Below, piece after piece: positions 25,383 to 37,769 of a DNA stretch of 64,000 nucleotides. Position numbers and translations under genes: made by a program. A model generated the notes under the pieces. The model made no database searches. It saw only the letters and a list, made by a program, of their open reading frames with translations, and was not told the origin of the DNA. Positions within the stretch are counted from its first letter, which is position 1. Every line of letters begins with the position of its first letter. The DNA is from Sediminicola sp. (lineage in GTDB: Bacteria > Bacteroidota > Bacteroidia > Flavobacteriales > Flavobacteriaceae): NCBI GenBank assembly GCA_024643325.1, contig JAHEND010000007.1, positions 1-64,000 of the forward strand. The letters are read 5' to 3'.

Positions 25383-26882
25383 ATGAGAAAAATATTATTA
25401 GGAGTCATTTTGACTTCGGGTTTATTCACTTATGGGCAACAAATTCAGGACCTTCCTTTGTTTGGCTTAGAACAAAGAACAGGAACAGCAAGATTTCAAG
25501 CCATGGCGGGTGCTTTTGGAGCCCTAGGAGGAGATTTTTCTGCGCTCGCCATTAATCCTGCAGGTGCTGCCGTATTCAAACACAGCCAAATGGGCTTTGG
25601 ACTCTCTTATTTTCAGACAGAAAACAATACCCAGTTGAACGCAACAAATACCCAAGCCAATAAAGGCCATTTAGGGTTCAATCAAGCGGGAATTGTTTTT
25701 GTGTACAACAACAGTCAAAACAGTCCATGGAAAAAAATCAGTTTTGCGCTAAACTCAGACAATAGCAACCAATACAAATCGAGGATAAATGCGAAAGGAA
25801 ACACCCCAAATGGTTTGGACCAGTACTTTCTTCAATACGCCAATGGCATTCCTTTTGGGGATATTTTAAAATTAGACGGTGAACTATTAGAAGAAGCCTA
25901 TCTCAATATTGGCGCAGAAATTGGATATGACGCACAACAGGCCTTTTTAGGGTATTACAGTGGTGTTTTGGACCCTACTGAATTAGACAATAATAGCATC
26001 AGTAGTTATGTGTCTAATGCCCGCTACCAACAAGTACGCCAGAACCATCAGATTCAAACCAAAGGGAGAAATAGCAAATTTGTCGCTACCACAGCAGCAC
26101 AATACAAAGACTTCTTGTTTTTAGGTGCTGGACTTGAATTTCAAAGCTTGGTTTATGAAAAACAAGGAAGAATAAATGAAGATGGATACAGTGCTAATAG
26201 TCCCATACAATACATAGATTTTGACAATTTTATTAGAACAGACGGTAATGGAGTTGCCCTAAGTCTAGGCGCCATAGCCAAAGTCTCACAAATTCTGAGA
26301 CTTGGAGTGAGTTACAGAACCCCCACCTGGTATACCATATCCGAAAAAACACACCAACAAATTGGGAGTAATCTAGAAGATGTAGATATTGAATTCATTG
26401 ACCAAAACCAGATTAATCTATTTGAAGATTACAGAACAACAATCCCCTCAAAAATAACACTGAGCGGTGCTTTGGTATTTGGTAAGAACGGCTTATTAAG
26501 CGTTGATTATAGCCAGCAAGATTTTTCTACTGCACGGTTTAGACCCCTTAGAGATCCTTACTTCAATGAACTAAACAATGCCGCCAGCAATAGTCTTGGC
26601 ACAGTCAATAGTTTAAACATTGGCGGGGAATTTAATCTTTCAAGATGGTCTCTTAGAATAGGGTATAGCACACAAAATAGTCCTTTTAAAAACAACAGCG
26701 CCAACACCACAAACACCAGCGCTGGATTAGGATGGATTTTTAATGGAGGTAGAATTGATTTTGCCTTTAGCCAATGGAAACAAAATCAGTCATTTTATGC
26801 TTTAAACTATCCAGGAGGCACTCCTTTTCAAATGGAAACAAGTAGAAATATTGCCAGTATGACCTACACCCTTTTCTTCTAA
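25383..26882 (+). CDS. Outer-membrane beta-barrel protein (FadL/OmpP1-like)
   Basis: 499 residues. A signal peptide (MRKILLGVILTSGLFTYGQQ) is followed by the domain opening LPLFGLEQRTGTARFQAMAGAFGALGGDFSALAINPAGAAVF, which matches the OmpP1/FadL/TodX-type barrel start (NPAG motif). Alternating amphipathic strands continue to MTYTLFF with the C-terminal Phe typical of outer-membrane barrels. Bacteroidetes homologues are often labelled hemin receptor or transport protein, but the substrate is unproven. Confidence 0.85.
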   Translation: MRKILLGVILTSGLFTYGQQIQDLPLFGLEQRTGTARFQAMAGAFGALGGDFSALAINPAGAAVFKHSQMGFGLSYFQTENNTQLNATNTQANKGHLGFNQAGIVFVYNNSQNSPWKKISFALNSDNSNQYKSRINAKGNTPNGLDQYFLQYANGIPFGDILKLDGELLEEAYLNIGAEIGYDAQQAFLGYYSGVLDPTELDNNSISSYVSNARYQQVRQNHQIQTKGRNSKFVATTAAQYKDFLFLGAGLEFQSLVYEKQGRINEDGYSANSPIQYIDFDNFIRTDGNGVALSLGAIAKVSQILRLGVSYRTPTWYTISEKTHQQIGSNLEDVDIEFIDQNQINLFEDYRTTIPSKITLSGALVFGKNGLLSVDYSQQDFSTARFRPLRDPYFNELNNAASNSLGTVNSLNIGGEFNLSRWSLRIGYSTQNSPFKNNSANTTNTSAGLGWIFNGGRIDFAFSQWKQNQSFYALNYPGGTPFQMETSRNIASMTYTLFF

Positions 26883-26916
26883 ACCAAAAAAGCTATAAAT
26901 CCCGGTAGAATTGCCC

Positions 26917-26924
26917 TATATTTG
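26917..26924 (+). promoter_or_regulatory. Predicted -7 element of folE-cysS
   Basis: TATATTTG matches TAnnTTTG and ends 24 bases before the folE ATG at 26949. No -33 TTTG at proper spacing was seen. Confidence 0.5.
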
Positions 26925-26948
26925 CAGTAGAAACGTACTACATTTAGA

Positions 26949-27629
26949 ATGAAAATAGACCAAAACGCTATGGAGGCTCAAGAAGAACTCTCTATGGACC
27001 ACCTGTCTGCAGCAGAAGATACTCCGCTAAGATCAGACGCTTTTGACCTCTCTAACGAGGACAAAATTGAACGAATTAAAGGCCATGTAACAGCCATTCT
27101 AGACACTTTAGGTCTAGACCTTACAGACGACAGCTTAAAAGGCACGCCTAATAGGGTAGCTAAAATGTTTGTGAATGAAATTTTTGGTGGTTTACATCCA
27201 AACAAAAGACCAAAAGCGTCTACTTTTAGCAACAAATACAAGTACGGAGAAATGCTTGTAGAAAAAAATATTACCCTCTACTCCACCTGTGAGCATCACC
27301 TACTCCCAATTGTTGGGAAAGCACATGTGGCATATATATCAAAAGGGACTGTAGTGGGATTATCAAAAATGAATCGGATCGTAGATTATTTTGCCAAAAG
27401 ACCCCAAGTTCAAGAACGTTTGACCATACAAATTGTTAGGGAATTACAAAAAGTGTTAGGAACACAAGATGTGGCTTGCGTCATAGATGCAAAACATCTC
27501 TGCGTAAACTCTAGGGGTATTAGGGACATAGATTCTAGTACCGTTACAGCAGAGTACGGAGGCGCTTTTAAAGAAGCTGCCACCAGAAAAGAATTTATAA
27601 ATTTTCTCAACCTTCCGGTTAATTTCTAG
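26949..27629 (+). CDS. folE: GTP cyclohydrolase I
   Basis: 226 residues. It opens GTP to 7,8-dihydroneopterin triphosphate for folate (and often queuosine) synthesis. Motifs: [19 protein letters not shown], zinc/catalytic [42 protein letters not shown] and ARGI-like [14 protein letters not shown]. The acidic N-terminal extension (about 1-35) is unconserved; a second Met at residue 10 is an alternative start. cysS follows after 11 bases. folP at 14176 and queE at 62995 are pathway partners. Confidence 0.95.
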   Translation: MKIDQNAMEAQEELSMDHLSAAEDTPLRSDAFDLSNEDKIERIKGHVTAILDTLGLDLTDDSLKGTPNRVAKMFVNEIFGGLHPNKRPKASTFSNKYKYGEMLVEKNITLYSTCEHHLLPIVGKAHVAYISKGTVVGLSKMNRIVDYFAKRPQVQERLTIQIVRELQKVLGTQDVACVIDAKHLCVNSRGIRDIDSSTVTAEYGGAFKEAATRKEFINFLNLPVNF

Positions 27630-27640
27630 ATCAAAAGAAC

Positions 27641-29119
27641 ATGCCTGTATCACAAAATAATACCTTAAAAATATACAATTCCCTCAGTGGAAAGAAAGAA
27701 GTATTTACCCCTATTACACCGGGTTATGTAGGTATGTATGTATGTGGACCAACTGTTTACTCTCAAGTACACCTTGGAAATTGCAGAACCTTCATGTCTT
27801 TTGATATGATCTTTAGATACCTCAAACATTTAGGCTATAAAGTGAGGTATGTAAGAAACATCACAGATGCAGGACACTTAGAAAATGACGCAGAAGAAGG
27901 AGAAGACAAAATTGCAAAGAAGGCCCGGTTAGAGCAGATTGAACCAATGGAAGTGGTGCAAAAATATACGGTTGACTTTCATAATATCTTGACTAAATTC
28001 AACCTATTACCACCCAGTATTGAACCTACCGCAACTGGACACATCATTGAACAAATTCAAATTATAGATGAAATTATAGCGAAAGGCTTTGCGTATCATA
28101 TAAATGGGTCTGTTTACTTTGACGTTCAAAAATTTAATGAAGCCCATGATTACGGGAAGTTAAGCGGCAGGAAATTAGAAGACATGTTGGCCAACACCAG
28201 AAGTCTAACGGCACAAGACGAAAAAAAATCTCCTCAAGATTTTGCATTATGGAAAAAAGCAGAACCACAACACATTATGAGATGGCCGTCTAAATGGGGC
28301 GACGGTTTTCCGGGATGGCACTTAGAATGTACTGCGATGAGTACAAAATATTTAGGAAAAACATTTGATATTCATGGAGGAGGAATGGATTTAAAATTTC
28401 CACACCACGAATGCGAAATTGCACAAGCAGAAGCCACTAATGAGGTATCTCCGGTGAAATATTGGATGCATGCCAATATGCTTACGCTCAATGGTAAAAA
28501 GATGTCTAAATCTACTGACAACAATATTTTACCTGGGGAAATATTTACAGGTGAAAACAACATATTCTCTAAACCTTTCACTGCATCTGTAGTTCGATTT
28601 TTCATGATGCAAGCGCATTATACCAGTATTTTAGACTTGAGTAATGAAGCCTTATTGGCCTCTGAAAAAGGACATTCACGTTTAATGGATGCTTTAAAAC
28701 AACTAGACAGTGTAGTGGTGGGAACCCATACAGACTTTGACTTAAAAAGCTGGGAAGACAAGTGTTACACCGCTATGAATGACGACTTTAACACCCCCAT
28801 ACTCATTGCACACCTATTTGAGGGAGTAAAAGAAATTAATTTATTAAAAGAAGGAACACACCAAATTAAGCAAGCAGACAAAGTGCATTTTACAGCTTTA
28901 TTAAAGGCTTTTGTATTTGATGTTTTAGGCTTAAAAGAGGGCGAGGAAATGGCCATAAATAGTCAGACACCGGCATTGGTAGAAATGCTTATTAAACTCA
29001 GAAAAGAGGCCAGAGACAATAAAGACTTTGCTACTTCAGACGCGATTAGAGACCAATTGTTGGCCCTTGGCATACAGTTAAAAGACGGAGCAGAAGGGAC
29101 TACCTTTAGCCTGTCTTAA
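27641..29119 (+). CDS. cysS: Cysteinyl-tRNA synthetase
   Basis: 492 residues, class I. It has the HIGH-region motif [16 protein letters not shown] with the zinc Cys, [12 protein letters not shown] and HHECEIAQ zinc/recognition residues, and KMSKS. It charges tRNA-Cys. It is probably co-transcribed with folE (11-base gap). Confidence 0.96.
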   Translation: MPVSQNNTLKIYNSLSGKKEVFTPITPGYVGMYVCGPTVYSQVHLGNCRTFMSFDMIFRYLKHLGYKVRYVRNITDAGHLENDAEEGEDKIAKKARLEQIEPMEVVQKYTVDFHNILTKFNLLPPSIEPTATGHIIEQIQIIDEIIAKGFAYHINGSVYFDVQKFNEAHDYGKLSGRKLEDMLANTRSLTAQDEKKSPQDFALWKKAEPQHIMRWPSKWGDGFPGWHLECTAMSTKYLGKTFDIHGGGMDLKFPHHECEIAQAEATNEVSPVKYWMHANMLTLNGKKMSKSTDNNILPGEIFTGENNIFSKPFTASVVRFFMMQAHYTSILDLSNEALLASEKGHSRLMDALKQLDSVVVGTHTDFDLKSWEDKCYTAMNDDFNTPILIAHLFEGVKEINLLKEGTHQIKQADKVHFTALLKAFVFDVLGLKEGEEMAINSQTPALVEMLIKLRKEARDNKDFATSDAIRDQLLALGIQLKDGAEGTTFSLS

Positions 29120-29232
29120 TTGTTGCTAACAAAAAGCTTCTCAATGTTACAATCCGTGTAAAAAACAATGGGTACACTACAAAAATCTGGTGTAAGCATT
29201 CCCATAACTCGAATAAACGAAAACAACTGCGC

Positions 29233-29454
29233 TTGAAAAAAATACTTATTTTTCCTTTTGTGATCTTGATTCGTTTTTACCAAAACTTCATTTCACCACT
29301 CACACCACCCAGTTGCAGGTACACCCCTACTTGCTCTAGCTACAGCCTTGAAGCCTTTCAAAAACACGGACTTTTTAAGGGAGCATGGTTGTCTGCCAAG
29401 AGAATTTTAAGTTGTAATCCTTGGGGAGGGCATGGACATGACCCAGTGCCATAA
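29233..29454 (+). CDS. yidD: Membrane protein insertion efficiency factor YidD
   Basis: 73 residues from a TTG start. The family core is present: [24 protein letters not shown] with its three-Cys pattern, [15 protein letters not shown] and GGHGHDPVP. YidD aids YidC-dependent insertion of membrane proteins. It is not next to rnpA/yidC here. The 113-base gap upstream (29120-29232) shows no other feature. Confidence 0.9.
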   Translation: MKKILIFPFVILIRFYQNFISPLTPPSCRYTPTCSSYSLEAFQKHGLFKGAWLSAKRILSCNPWGGHGHDPVP

Positions 29455-29511
29455 AATAAATTCGGTGAATAAAGCCATCTATTTTGCTATCTTAGCGTAA
29501 ACTTTTCAAGC

Positions 29512-30468
29512 ATGCATATTTTAGGAATTATATGGAACCCAAATGAAACCTTATTCAGTTTAGGGGGATTACAGATAAAATACTACAACTTACTTTGGAT
29601 TATTGCCTTTGCACTAGGCTGGTACTTAATGAAAAAGATCTTTTTATCTGAGAAGAAAACCTTAGAACAATTAGATTCTCTCTTTATCCATGCAGTATTG
29701 TCTACCATGCTTGGTGCCCGATTAGGACATGTTTTTTTCTATGACTGGGCCTATTATCAAGACCATTTATTAGAAATCTTATTACCCATTAGAGAAAGTA
29801 GTAAAGGGGCCCTATTTGGGCTGATTCGAGGCTATGAATTCACCGGTTTTGCTGGTTTGGCAAGTCATGGGGCTGCTATTGGTATTATCCTAGGGATGAT
29901 GCTCTACATAAAAAAGAATCCAGAATTCAAATTGCTTTCTTTATTTGACAGACTGGTTGTGCCTGTTTCTCTTGGTGCATTCTGTATTCGTCTGGGCAAT
30001 TTTTTTAACTCAGAGATCAACGGAAAAGTAGTGAATAAAGATTTTATTTTCGCCACTAAATTCATCAGAGACTCGGAAGACATGTCTGCCTACAAAGCCA
30101 TGGGTATAACTGGTGAACGTACTCCAGATGCTGCCTACGCTATGATTGAAACAAATCCAGACTTTGCTTCGTACCTAGAAGCCATTCCGTTTAGGCACCC
30201 TGCACAACTATACGAAGGAGTGGCATATTTAGCCATTTTTGTTTTATTGTATTATATATTTTGGAACACCACTAAAAAGGACAAACCAGGTTATCTCTTT
30301 GGTCTATTCTTTATCCTTCTTTGGGCTACAAGATTTTTTGTGGAATTCGTAAAGAAAAGTCAAGGAGGATTTGAAGAAAGCTTGGGCTTGCTAAGCACAG
30401 GTCAATGGCTTAGTATTCCATTTATACTCATAGGCGCCTATTACATGCTACGCCCAGCTAAAAAATAA
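29512..30468 (+). CDS. lgt: Prolipoprotein diacylglyceryl transferase
   Basis: 318 residues, seven membrane helices. The family signature RLGNFFNSEINGKVV is present, with the inner-helix Arg/Gly pattern GARLGHVFFYDW and the C-terminal RHPAQLYEG. Lgt adds diacylglycerol to the lipobox Cys of the many lipoproteins seen in this window. The stretch between the two signature blocks is longer than in E. coli, as is usual in Bacteroidetes. The next gene starts 6 bases later. Confidence 0.94.
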   Translation: MHILGIIWNPNETLFSLGGLQIKYYNLLWIIAFALGWYLMKKIFLSEKKTLEQLDSLFIHAVLSTMLGARLGHVFFYDWAYYQDHLLEILLPIRESSKGALFGLIRGYEFTGFAGLASHGAAIGIILGMMLYIKKNPEFKLLSLFDRLVVPVSLGAFCIRLGNFFNSEINGKVVNKDFIFATKFIRDSEDMSAYKAMGITGERTPDAAYAMIETNPDFASYLEAIPFRHPAQLYEGVAYLAIFVLLYYIFWNTTKKDKPGYLFGLFFILLWATRFFVEFVKKSQGGFEESLGLLSTGQWLSIPFILIGAYYMLRPAKK

Positions 30469-30474
30469 CCATAG

Positions 30475-31686
30475 ATGCCTTTGCATCTACATCTTCTCAT
30501 AGGAAATCACATCAGTGAGGACCGGGTCTATGGGCACTTAAATAGAGCCTACCCTAAAATCTCAAAAGCTTCCTGGTACTCTAAAAAAGCCATTCAAGTT
30601 CAGATCCAAGAAGAGCGCATTCATGATTTAAAACTATTCGTAAACACCTATGGTCAAACACTAGAAAGTATGTCTAGTGGCCAACAAGGCATGGCGTTTT
30701 TCAAATTTATCCTGAGCCAACAAAAAGAGACCATAGTACTTATTAACCCAATGGCGCATTTAGATGAAATCAATAGGGCTTATGTAGCAAAAGAGCTGGA
30801 TAAAATATGTGATCAAGTCAATCTTGTCATTGTGACTTCAAATGAACATTGGACACCCAATTTCAGTTGTGAAAAATCTTATCTAGAATACGATACAATT
30901 TTAAAAAGTCAAAAAAAATTATCATACACAGAACTCGGGACTAATAATCAAAAACTGTGGACTACTATTAAAAAAAGCGTTTCGGAGAAAACAGTTCCTA
31001 AAACACTGGTAAGACTTGAGAATGTCACAGTTTCCTATGGTAGTAAAAAAGTATTGTATCAAATTAATTGGACTATTAAAAGTGGAGATTTCTGGCAGTT
31101 AAAAGGAGAAAATGGATCAGGAAAAACCACTTTACTCTCTCTAATCACAGGAGACAATCCAAAGGGTTTTGGCCAAGACTTATGGCTTTTTGGCCATAAA
31201 AAAGGGAGCGGTGAAAGCGTTTGGGAAATCAAGAAACAATTAGGCTACTACGCCCCTTCCATGATACAAATGTTTCCTGGCACACATAGCGCAATAGAAA
31301 TGATTTTGGGTGGGGTATTAGATCAAGTAGGTTTATACAATAAGCCTTCAAATGAGATGGTGCTTAAAGCCAAATTATGGCTTGAAGCGGTTGGTCTATC
31401 CTCTCTGGAAAAAAAGCCTTTCCATACTTTATCTGAAGGACAAAAAGGAATGATCATGACTCTAAGGGCTATGATAAAACTTCCTGCACTACTCATTTTA
31501 GATGAGCCTACTAGTGGGTTAGATTCCATTCAAAGTAGTCAATACATTCAATTAGTAGAGAATCTAGCCAAACAAACAGACACTGCCATTATTTTAGTCT
31601 CTCACATAGTGGCACACGAATTTAAGAAAGCCAAACAAATAACACTCCACAAAACACCCCAAGGCAGTATTGCCAAAATGATATAA
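30475..31686 (+). CDS. Two-domain ABC ATPase (ModF/PhrA-like) with degenerate N-terminal half
   Basis: 403 residues. The C-terminal domain (about 180-403) is a complete ABC ATPase: Walker A LKGENGSGKTTL, signature TLSEGQKG and Walker B ALLILDEPTSGLDS. The N-terminal half has lost its Walker A but keeps a signature-like SMSSGQQGMAFF and a Walker-B-like TIVLINPMAHLDE. No permease is encoded nearby, so it resembles soluble ModF-type proteins. It follows lgt by 6 bases. Confidence 0.85.
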   Translation: MPLHLHLLIGNHISEDRVYGHLNRAYPKISKASWYSKKAIQVQIQEERIHDLKLFVNTYGQTLESMSSGQQGMAFFKFILSQQKETIVLINPMAHLDEINRAYVAKELDKICDQVNLVIVTSNEHWTPNFSCEKSYLEYDTILKSQKKLSYTELGTNNQKLWTTIKKSVSEKTVPKTLVRLENVTVSYGSKKVLYQINWTIKSGDFWQLKGENGSGKTTLLSLITGDNPKGFGQDLWLFGHKKGSGESVWEIKKQLGYYAPSMIQMFPGTHSAIEMILGGVLDQVGLYNKPSNEMVLKAKLWLEAVGLSSLEKKPFHTLSEGQKGMIMTLRAMIKLPALLILDEPTSGLDSIQSSQYIQLVENLAKQTDTAIILVSHIVAHEFKKAKQITLHKTPQGSIAKMI

Positions 31687-31688
31687 AA

Positions 31689-31712
31689 AAAGGCGGCCAA
31701 ATGGCCGCCTTT
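31689..31712. terminator. Bidirectional terminator between the ABC ATPase gene and secDF
   Basis: The stem AAAGGCGGCC / GGCCGCCTTT with loop AAAT has A-rich 5' and T-rich 3' flanks. It lies just after the plus-strand ABC stop and 26 bases beyond the secDF stop on the minus strand. Confidence 0.92.
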
Positions 31713-31737
31713 TTTATGCATTGAACAAAAGTTCAAA

Positions 31738-34680
31738 TTATTTTCCTGATTGAATTTTCTTCTTTAAGAAGTCAAACATAACTGGTGTTGCAATAAATAG
31801 CGAAGAATAAGTACCTACTAACACCCCAATAATCATAGCGAACATAAATCCTCTAAGAGACTCTCCTCCAAAGATAAAGATTGCTAGTAATACCACTAAA
31901 GTAGTTAAAGAGGTATTTAAGGTACGGCTTAGGGTACTGTTCAAGGCCAAGTTGGTATTTTCACCAGACTTCCATCCTTTTTCTGCTATAATTTCACGAA
32001 TACGATCAAATACAACCACCGTATCATTTAACGAATATCCAATTACTGTAAGGATCGCAGCAATAAATGCCTGATCAATTTCCATGTTAAATGGCATATA
32101 CTTTCCTAACAAAGAGAAAATACCCAACACGATTAATACATCGTGGAATACCGCGACAACAGCCCCCAATGAGAACTGCCATTTTCTAAATCTCAACAAG
32201 ATGTATAAGAATACTACCAATAGAGATCCTAAGATCGCTAAGAAAGCATTGTTTTTAATATCATCTGCGATTGTTGGACCCACTTTAGAAGACTGCATAA
32301 TACCAATTGTTCCACTACCATCTCCAACAATAAAGTCTTCATAGCTGGTTCCAGCTGGCAAATATTTCTGAAGTGATGTGTACAATGAATTTTGAATCTC
32401 ATTGTCTACCTCAATACCTTCTACGTCTACTTTATAAGCCGTAGTTATTTTAACCTGATTGTCATCTCCATAGGTCTTCACATTGGTTCCTGTTCCAAAC
32501 ACATCAGACAATTCAGAAGATAGTTCAGAAGGATTCACCGCTTGTTCAAAACGAACTGTATAAGAACGACCCCCAATGAAGTCTACTCCCTGCTGTAAGC
32601 CTTGGGTAAATAACGAACCTAAACTCACTAACACAAAAGCTCCAGAGATAGCGTAAGCAACAGTTCTCTTTCCTAGGAAGTTAATATTAGGCTGCTTAAA
32701 CAAGTTCTTAGTAATGGCCGTGCTAAAATCTAAAGAGGCAGACTTTTTAGCCGTGTACCCATCGATTAATAATCTAGTGATAAAGATCGCTGTAAATAAA
32801 GAGGTAATAATACCTATCAATAAAGTAGTCGCAAATCCTTTGATGGGTCCTGAACCAAACACAAATAATATAATCGCTGTAAGTCCTGTAGTAATGTTGG
32901 CATCTAAAATGGAAGATAGGGCGTTACTAAAACCGTCTGCAATAGCAAGGGCTTTTCCCTTTCCTTTAGCCAATTCTTCTTTGATGCGCTCAAAGATGAG
33001 TACGTTAGCATCTACTGACATACCAATAGTCAGTACAATACCTGCAATTCCAGGAAGGGTTAAAACAGCATTTAAACTCACCAAAACACCAAAAATAAGC
33101 ACGATGTTTAACAATAGGGCAATGTCTGCAAAAAGACCAGCTCTACCGTAGTATAATATCATCCATAACAATACTAATACCATCGCTAAAGTGAATGAAT
33201 TAAACCCGCTATCAATAGCTTCCTGTCCTAGCGATGGACCAACAATTTCTGACTGAATAATCTCAGCTGAAGCCGGTAATTTACCAGCGCGTAACACGTT
33301 GGCAATATCTTTTGTTTCATTCACAGTAAATGAACCAGTAATTTCAGAACGACCTCCTGAGATAGGACCTGAGGAAACACCTGGTGCAGTATAAACTTTG
33401 TTGTCTAAAACAATAGCAATACCTGTTTGGTTATTAAATGCGTCTCCAGTTAATTTCTCCCACTCTTTGGCACCTTTAGTATTCATGGTCATAGACACTG
33501 CAGGACGGCTAAATTGGTCAAAATCGTCTCTAGCATCACTTACCACATCTCCACTAATTCTAGGAGTGTTATCTCTGTTAGATTTTAAAGCGTACAAACC
33601 AACTACCTCAGAATTGGCAGAAGGACGTTCCCACACAAACTTTACATTAGCTAATGAAGCTGGAATAAGTTTGCGAATTTCTTTCATTCTCAAATAAGCC
33701 CCAACTGTAGCAGTATCTCTTACTGAAAATTTAAAAGTTTCATATCCTTGTCCTTGACCTCTAATCAAGTCAATTAATGGATTTTGTTGGTTGGCCAATG
33801 AATCTTGTGCCACGTCTGCCAATAAAGAATCAATCTCTGAAGCAGGCTTTTGAGTTTCTTCTTTAGTATTAACTAAAGACTTTAACCGCTCATTGGCAGC
33901 CACAAAGAAAGAGGCAATATCTTGGTTGTTAGGTGGGTAGGTTTCCCAAAATTCTAATTGAGCCGTACTAGACAATAAATCTTGCGCTCTAGCAATGTCT
34001 TTGGCTCCTGGTAATTCAACAAGAATTCTTCCAGAGTTACCTTCTCTTTGGATGTTTGGTTGTGTTACCCCAAAACCATCAATACGCTCTCTAAGTACCT
34101 CAAAAGCAGATACGATGGATTCATCAATTTTTTGACTTAAAATAGGCTTCACCTCATCGTCTGACATTTGAAAGTTAATCACGTCAGATAAGGCTTTGTT
34201 TGCAAAAATAGAGGGATCTGCTAACTTGGTGTCTCCTTTAATAGCGTCAAATGACTCGAAGAATAAGTTTAAGTAAGTGTCGTCGCTATTTTTAGACGCA
34301 TTATCTGCATCTGCAAGGGCCTTATTAAACACAGGATTCTTAGAATTGTTGGCCAATCCTTTTAGAATGTCTTTTACAGAAATCTGTAAAGTCACGTTAA
34401 TCCCACCTTTAAGGTCCAATCCTTTGTTTAGTTCTTTTTTCTTAGCGTCTGCATAGCTAGTGAATCCAAAGATTGGATTGTTTGCTACTGAATCTAAGAA
34501 AGCGGTTTCTGCTGTCCCTCTTTTTGCGAGATAGTCTGCGTCAGTGTCTGCAATCTTAGCGGTAGCGAAAGCTACTGAATCTTGTTCTACCTTACTGGTA
34601 ATGAAGGTAAAAGATAGCTGGTAAATACTCACTATCCCGAATAAAAAAGCAAATAGCTTTATAAGTCCTTTATTTTGCAT
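31738..34680 (-). CDS. secDF: Fused protein translocase subunit SecDF
   Basis: 980 residues. SecD and SecF are joined, with about twelve membrane helices in two sets of six. The SecD half has KELNKGLDLKGGINVTLQ, a large periplasmic P1 domain (about 100-480, longer than in E. coli) and GMSVDANVLIFERIKEELAKGK (proton-relay Asp). The SecF half has GLQQGVDFIGGRSYTVRFE and GYSLNDTVVVFDRIRE. It drives late steps of Sec export using proton motive force. It has its own consensus promoter and is not in an operon. Confidence 0.97.
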   Translation of the reverse strand: MQNKGLIKLFAFLFGIVSIYQLSFTFITSKVEQDSVAFATAKIADTDADYLAKRGTAETAFLDSVANNPIFGFTSYADAKKKELNKGLDLKGGINVTLQISVKDILKGLANNSKNPVFNKALADADNASKNSDDTYLNLFFESFDAIKGDTKLADPSIFANKALSDVINFQMSDDEVKPILSQKIDESIVSAFEVLRERIDGFGVTQPNIQREGNSGRILVELPGAKDIARAQDLLSSTAQLEFWETYPPNNQDIASFFVAANERLKSLVNTKEETQKPASEIDSLLADVAQDSLANQQNPLIDLIRGQGQGYETFKFSVRDTATVGAYLRMKEIRKLIPASLANVKFVWERPSANSEVVGLYALKSNRDNTPRISGDVVSDARDDFDQFSRPAVSMTMNTKGAKEWEKLTGDAFNNQTGIAIVLDNKVYTAPGVSSGPISGGRSEITGSFTVNETKDIANVLRAGKLPASAEIIQSEIVGPSLGQEAIDSGFNSFTLAMVLVLLWMILYYGRAGLFADIALLLNIVLIFGVLVSLNAVLTLPGIAGIVLTIGMSVDANVLIFERIKEELAKGKGKALAIADGFSNALSSILDANITTGLTAIILFVFGSGPIKGFATTLLIGIITSLFTAIFITRLLIDGYTAKKSASLDFSTAITKNLFKQPNINFLGKRTVAYAISGAFVLVSLGSLFTQGLQQGVDFIGGRSYTVRFEQAVNPSELSSELSDVFGTGTNVKTYGDDNQVKITTAYKVDVEGIEVDNEIQNSLYTSLQKYLPAGTSYEDFIVGDGSGTIGIMQSSKVGPTIADDIKNNAFLAILGSLLVVFLYILLRFRKWQFSLGAVVAVFHDVLIVLGIFSLLGKYMPFNMEIDQAFIAAILTVIGYSLNDTVVVFDRIREIIAEKGWKSGENTNLALNSTLSRTLNTSLTTLVVLLAIFIFGGESLRGFMFAMIIGVLVGTYSSLFIATPVMFDFLKKKIQSGK

Positions 34681-34718
34681 TAGTTCAATGAATTATTATT
34701 TGGTATATAAATTGCGTG

Positions 34719-34749
34719 CAAATATATCATTTCCAATAGGAACTGACAA
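34719..34749 (-). promoter_or_regulatory. secDF promoter
   Basis: On the minus strand TTG (34747-34749), a 20-base spacer and TATATTTG (34719-34726) match the Bacteroidetes promoter consensus. The -7 element ends 38 bases before the secDF ATG. Confidence 0.75.
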
Positions 34750-34776
34750 TAATTTGTTTTAAATCACAAAATAAGT

Positions 34777-34799
34777 AAGCGCCCTTTGTAAAGGCGCTT
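34777..34799 (-). terminator. Terminator of the gyrB-mdh unit
   Basis: The stem AAGCGCC / GGCGCTT has a 9-base loop and a T-rich tail on the minus strand, 15 bases beyond the mdh stop. Confidence 0.7.
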
Positions 34800-34814
34800 A
34801 TTTACTTGTTGTAG

Positions 34815-35744
34815 TTATGATACGTCTAAGAGACTGTTTGTTTTTCTTACCCCCTTGGCACTCTCTGCCAATTTGGCTTTCTCCTGGTCATTCAATGGAA
34901 TTGTAACAATTTCTTCAATTCCATTTACCCCTAAGATTACGGGAACACCAATACAGATGTCAGACAAGCCGTACTCCCCTTCTAACAAGGTAGAACAAGG
35001 GAACATTTTTTTCTGATCACATACAATGGCTTGTGCCATTGCAGACACGGCAGCTCCCGGTGCATACCAAGCAGAAGTACCTAATAACTTGGTCAAGGTT
35101 GCTCCACCAACTTTGGTGTCTTCTACTACTTGACCCAAACGCTCCTCGCTTACAAAATTAGATACAGGTACAGAGTTTCTAGTAGCTAATCTGCTCAATG
35201 GAACCATTCCAGTATCTGAGTGGCCTCCAATCACCATACCATCAATATCTGAGATAGGTGCTCCTACAGCCTCTGCCAAACGATACTTAAATCTAGCGCT
35301 ATCTAAAGCACCACCCATACCTATTATTCTGTGCTTTGGTAATCCCGTTGCTTTATGAACCAAATAAGTCATGGTGTCCATTGGATTACTCACCACCATA
35401 ATAATAACCTCTGGAGAATGTGCCAAAATACTTTGGGCAACAGTCTTCACAATACCGGCATTAATACCTATGAGTTCCTCTCTTGTCATTCCAGGTTTTC
35501 TTGGAATACCAGAAGTAATAATCGCTAAATGACTCCCTGCAGTTTTGCTATAATCACCAGTCACTCCTGTAATTTTTGTGTCAAAACCATTCAAAGAAGC
35601 TGTTTGCATTAAATCCATCGCCTTCCCTTCTGCATAACCTTCTTTAATGTCTACCAACACTACCTCTGAGGCAAAATCTTTTATAGCAATATACTCTGCG
35701 CAACTTGCACCAACAGCACCTGCTCCTACCACTGTAATCTTCAT
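34815..35744 (-). CDS. mdh: Malate dehydrogenase (NAD-dependent, LDH-like)
   Basis: 309 residues. It oxidises malate to oxaloacetate in the TCA cycle. Motifs: VVGAGAVGASCAEYIA dinucleotide fold, DIKEGYAEGKAMDL, the substrate loop GIPRKPGMTREEL (Arg residues), VSNPMDTMTYL, the catalytic GGHSDTGMVPL His and an active-site segment near GVNGIEEI. It lies 36 bases after gyrB, and a terminator follows. Confidence 0.96.
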   Translation of the reverse strand: MKITVVGAGAVGASCAEYIAIKDFASEVVLVDIKEGYAEGKAMDLMQTASLNGFDTKITGVTGDYSKTAGSHLAIITSGIPRKPGMTREELIGINAGIVKTVAQSILAHSPEVIIMVVSNPMDTMTYLVHKATGLPKHRIIGMGGALDSARFKYRLAEAVGAPISDIDGMVIGGHSDTGMVPLSRLATRNSVPVSNFVSEERLGQVVEDTKVGGATLTKLLGTSAWYAPGAAVSAMAQAIVCDQKKMFPCSTLLEGEYGLSDICIGVPVILGVNGIEEIVTIPLNDQEKAKLAESAKGVRKTNSLLDVS

Positions 35745-35780
35745 TCTAATTCTATTTTTTTAAGTTTATAATTTTTCAGT

Positions 35781-37733
<1,953 letters not shown>

Positions 37734-37761
37734 TTATTTGTTTATTTATTAAGCAATCCCA

Positions 37762-37769
37762 CAAATATA
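37762..37769 (-). promoter_or_regulatory. Predicted -7 element of gyrB
   Basis: On the minus strand TATATTTG matches TAnnTTTG and ends 40 bases before the gyrB ATG. Just upstream (37819-37841) lie two DnaA-box-like motifs, described under findings. Confidence 0.5.

Noticed and set aside
32714-33151. 145-residue plus-strand ORF opposite secDF
   Set aside because: It is antisense to the transmembrane region of a certain gene and has no family resemblance.
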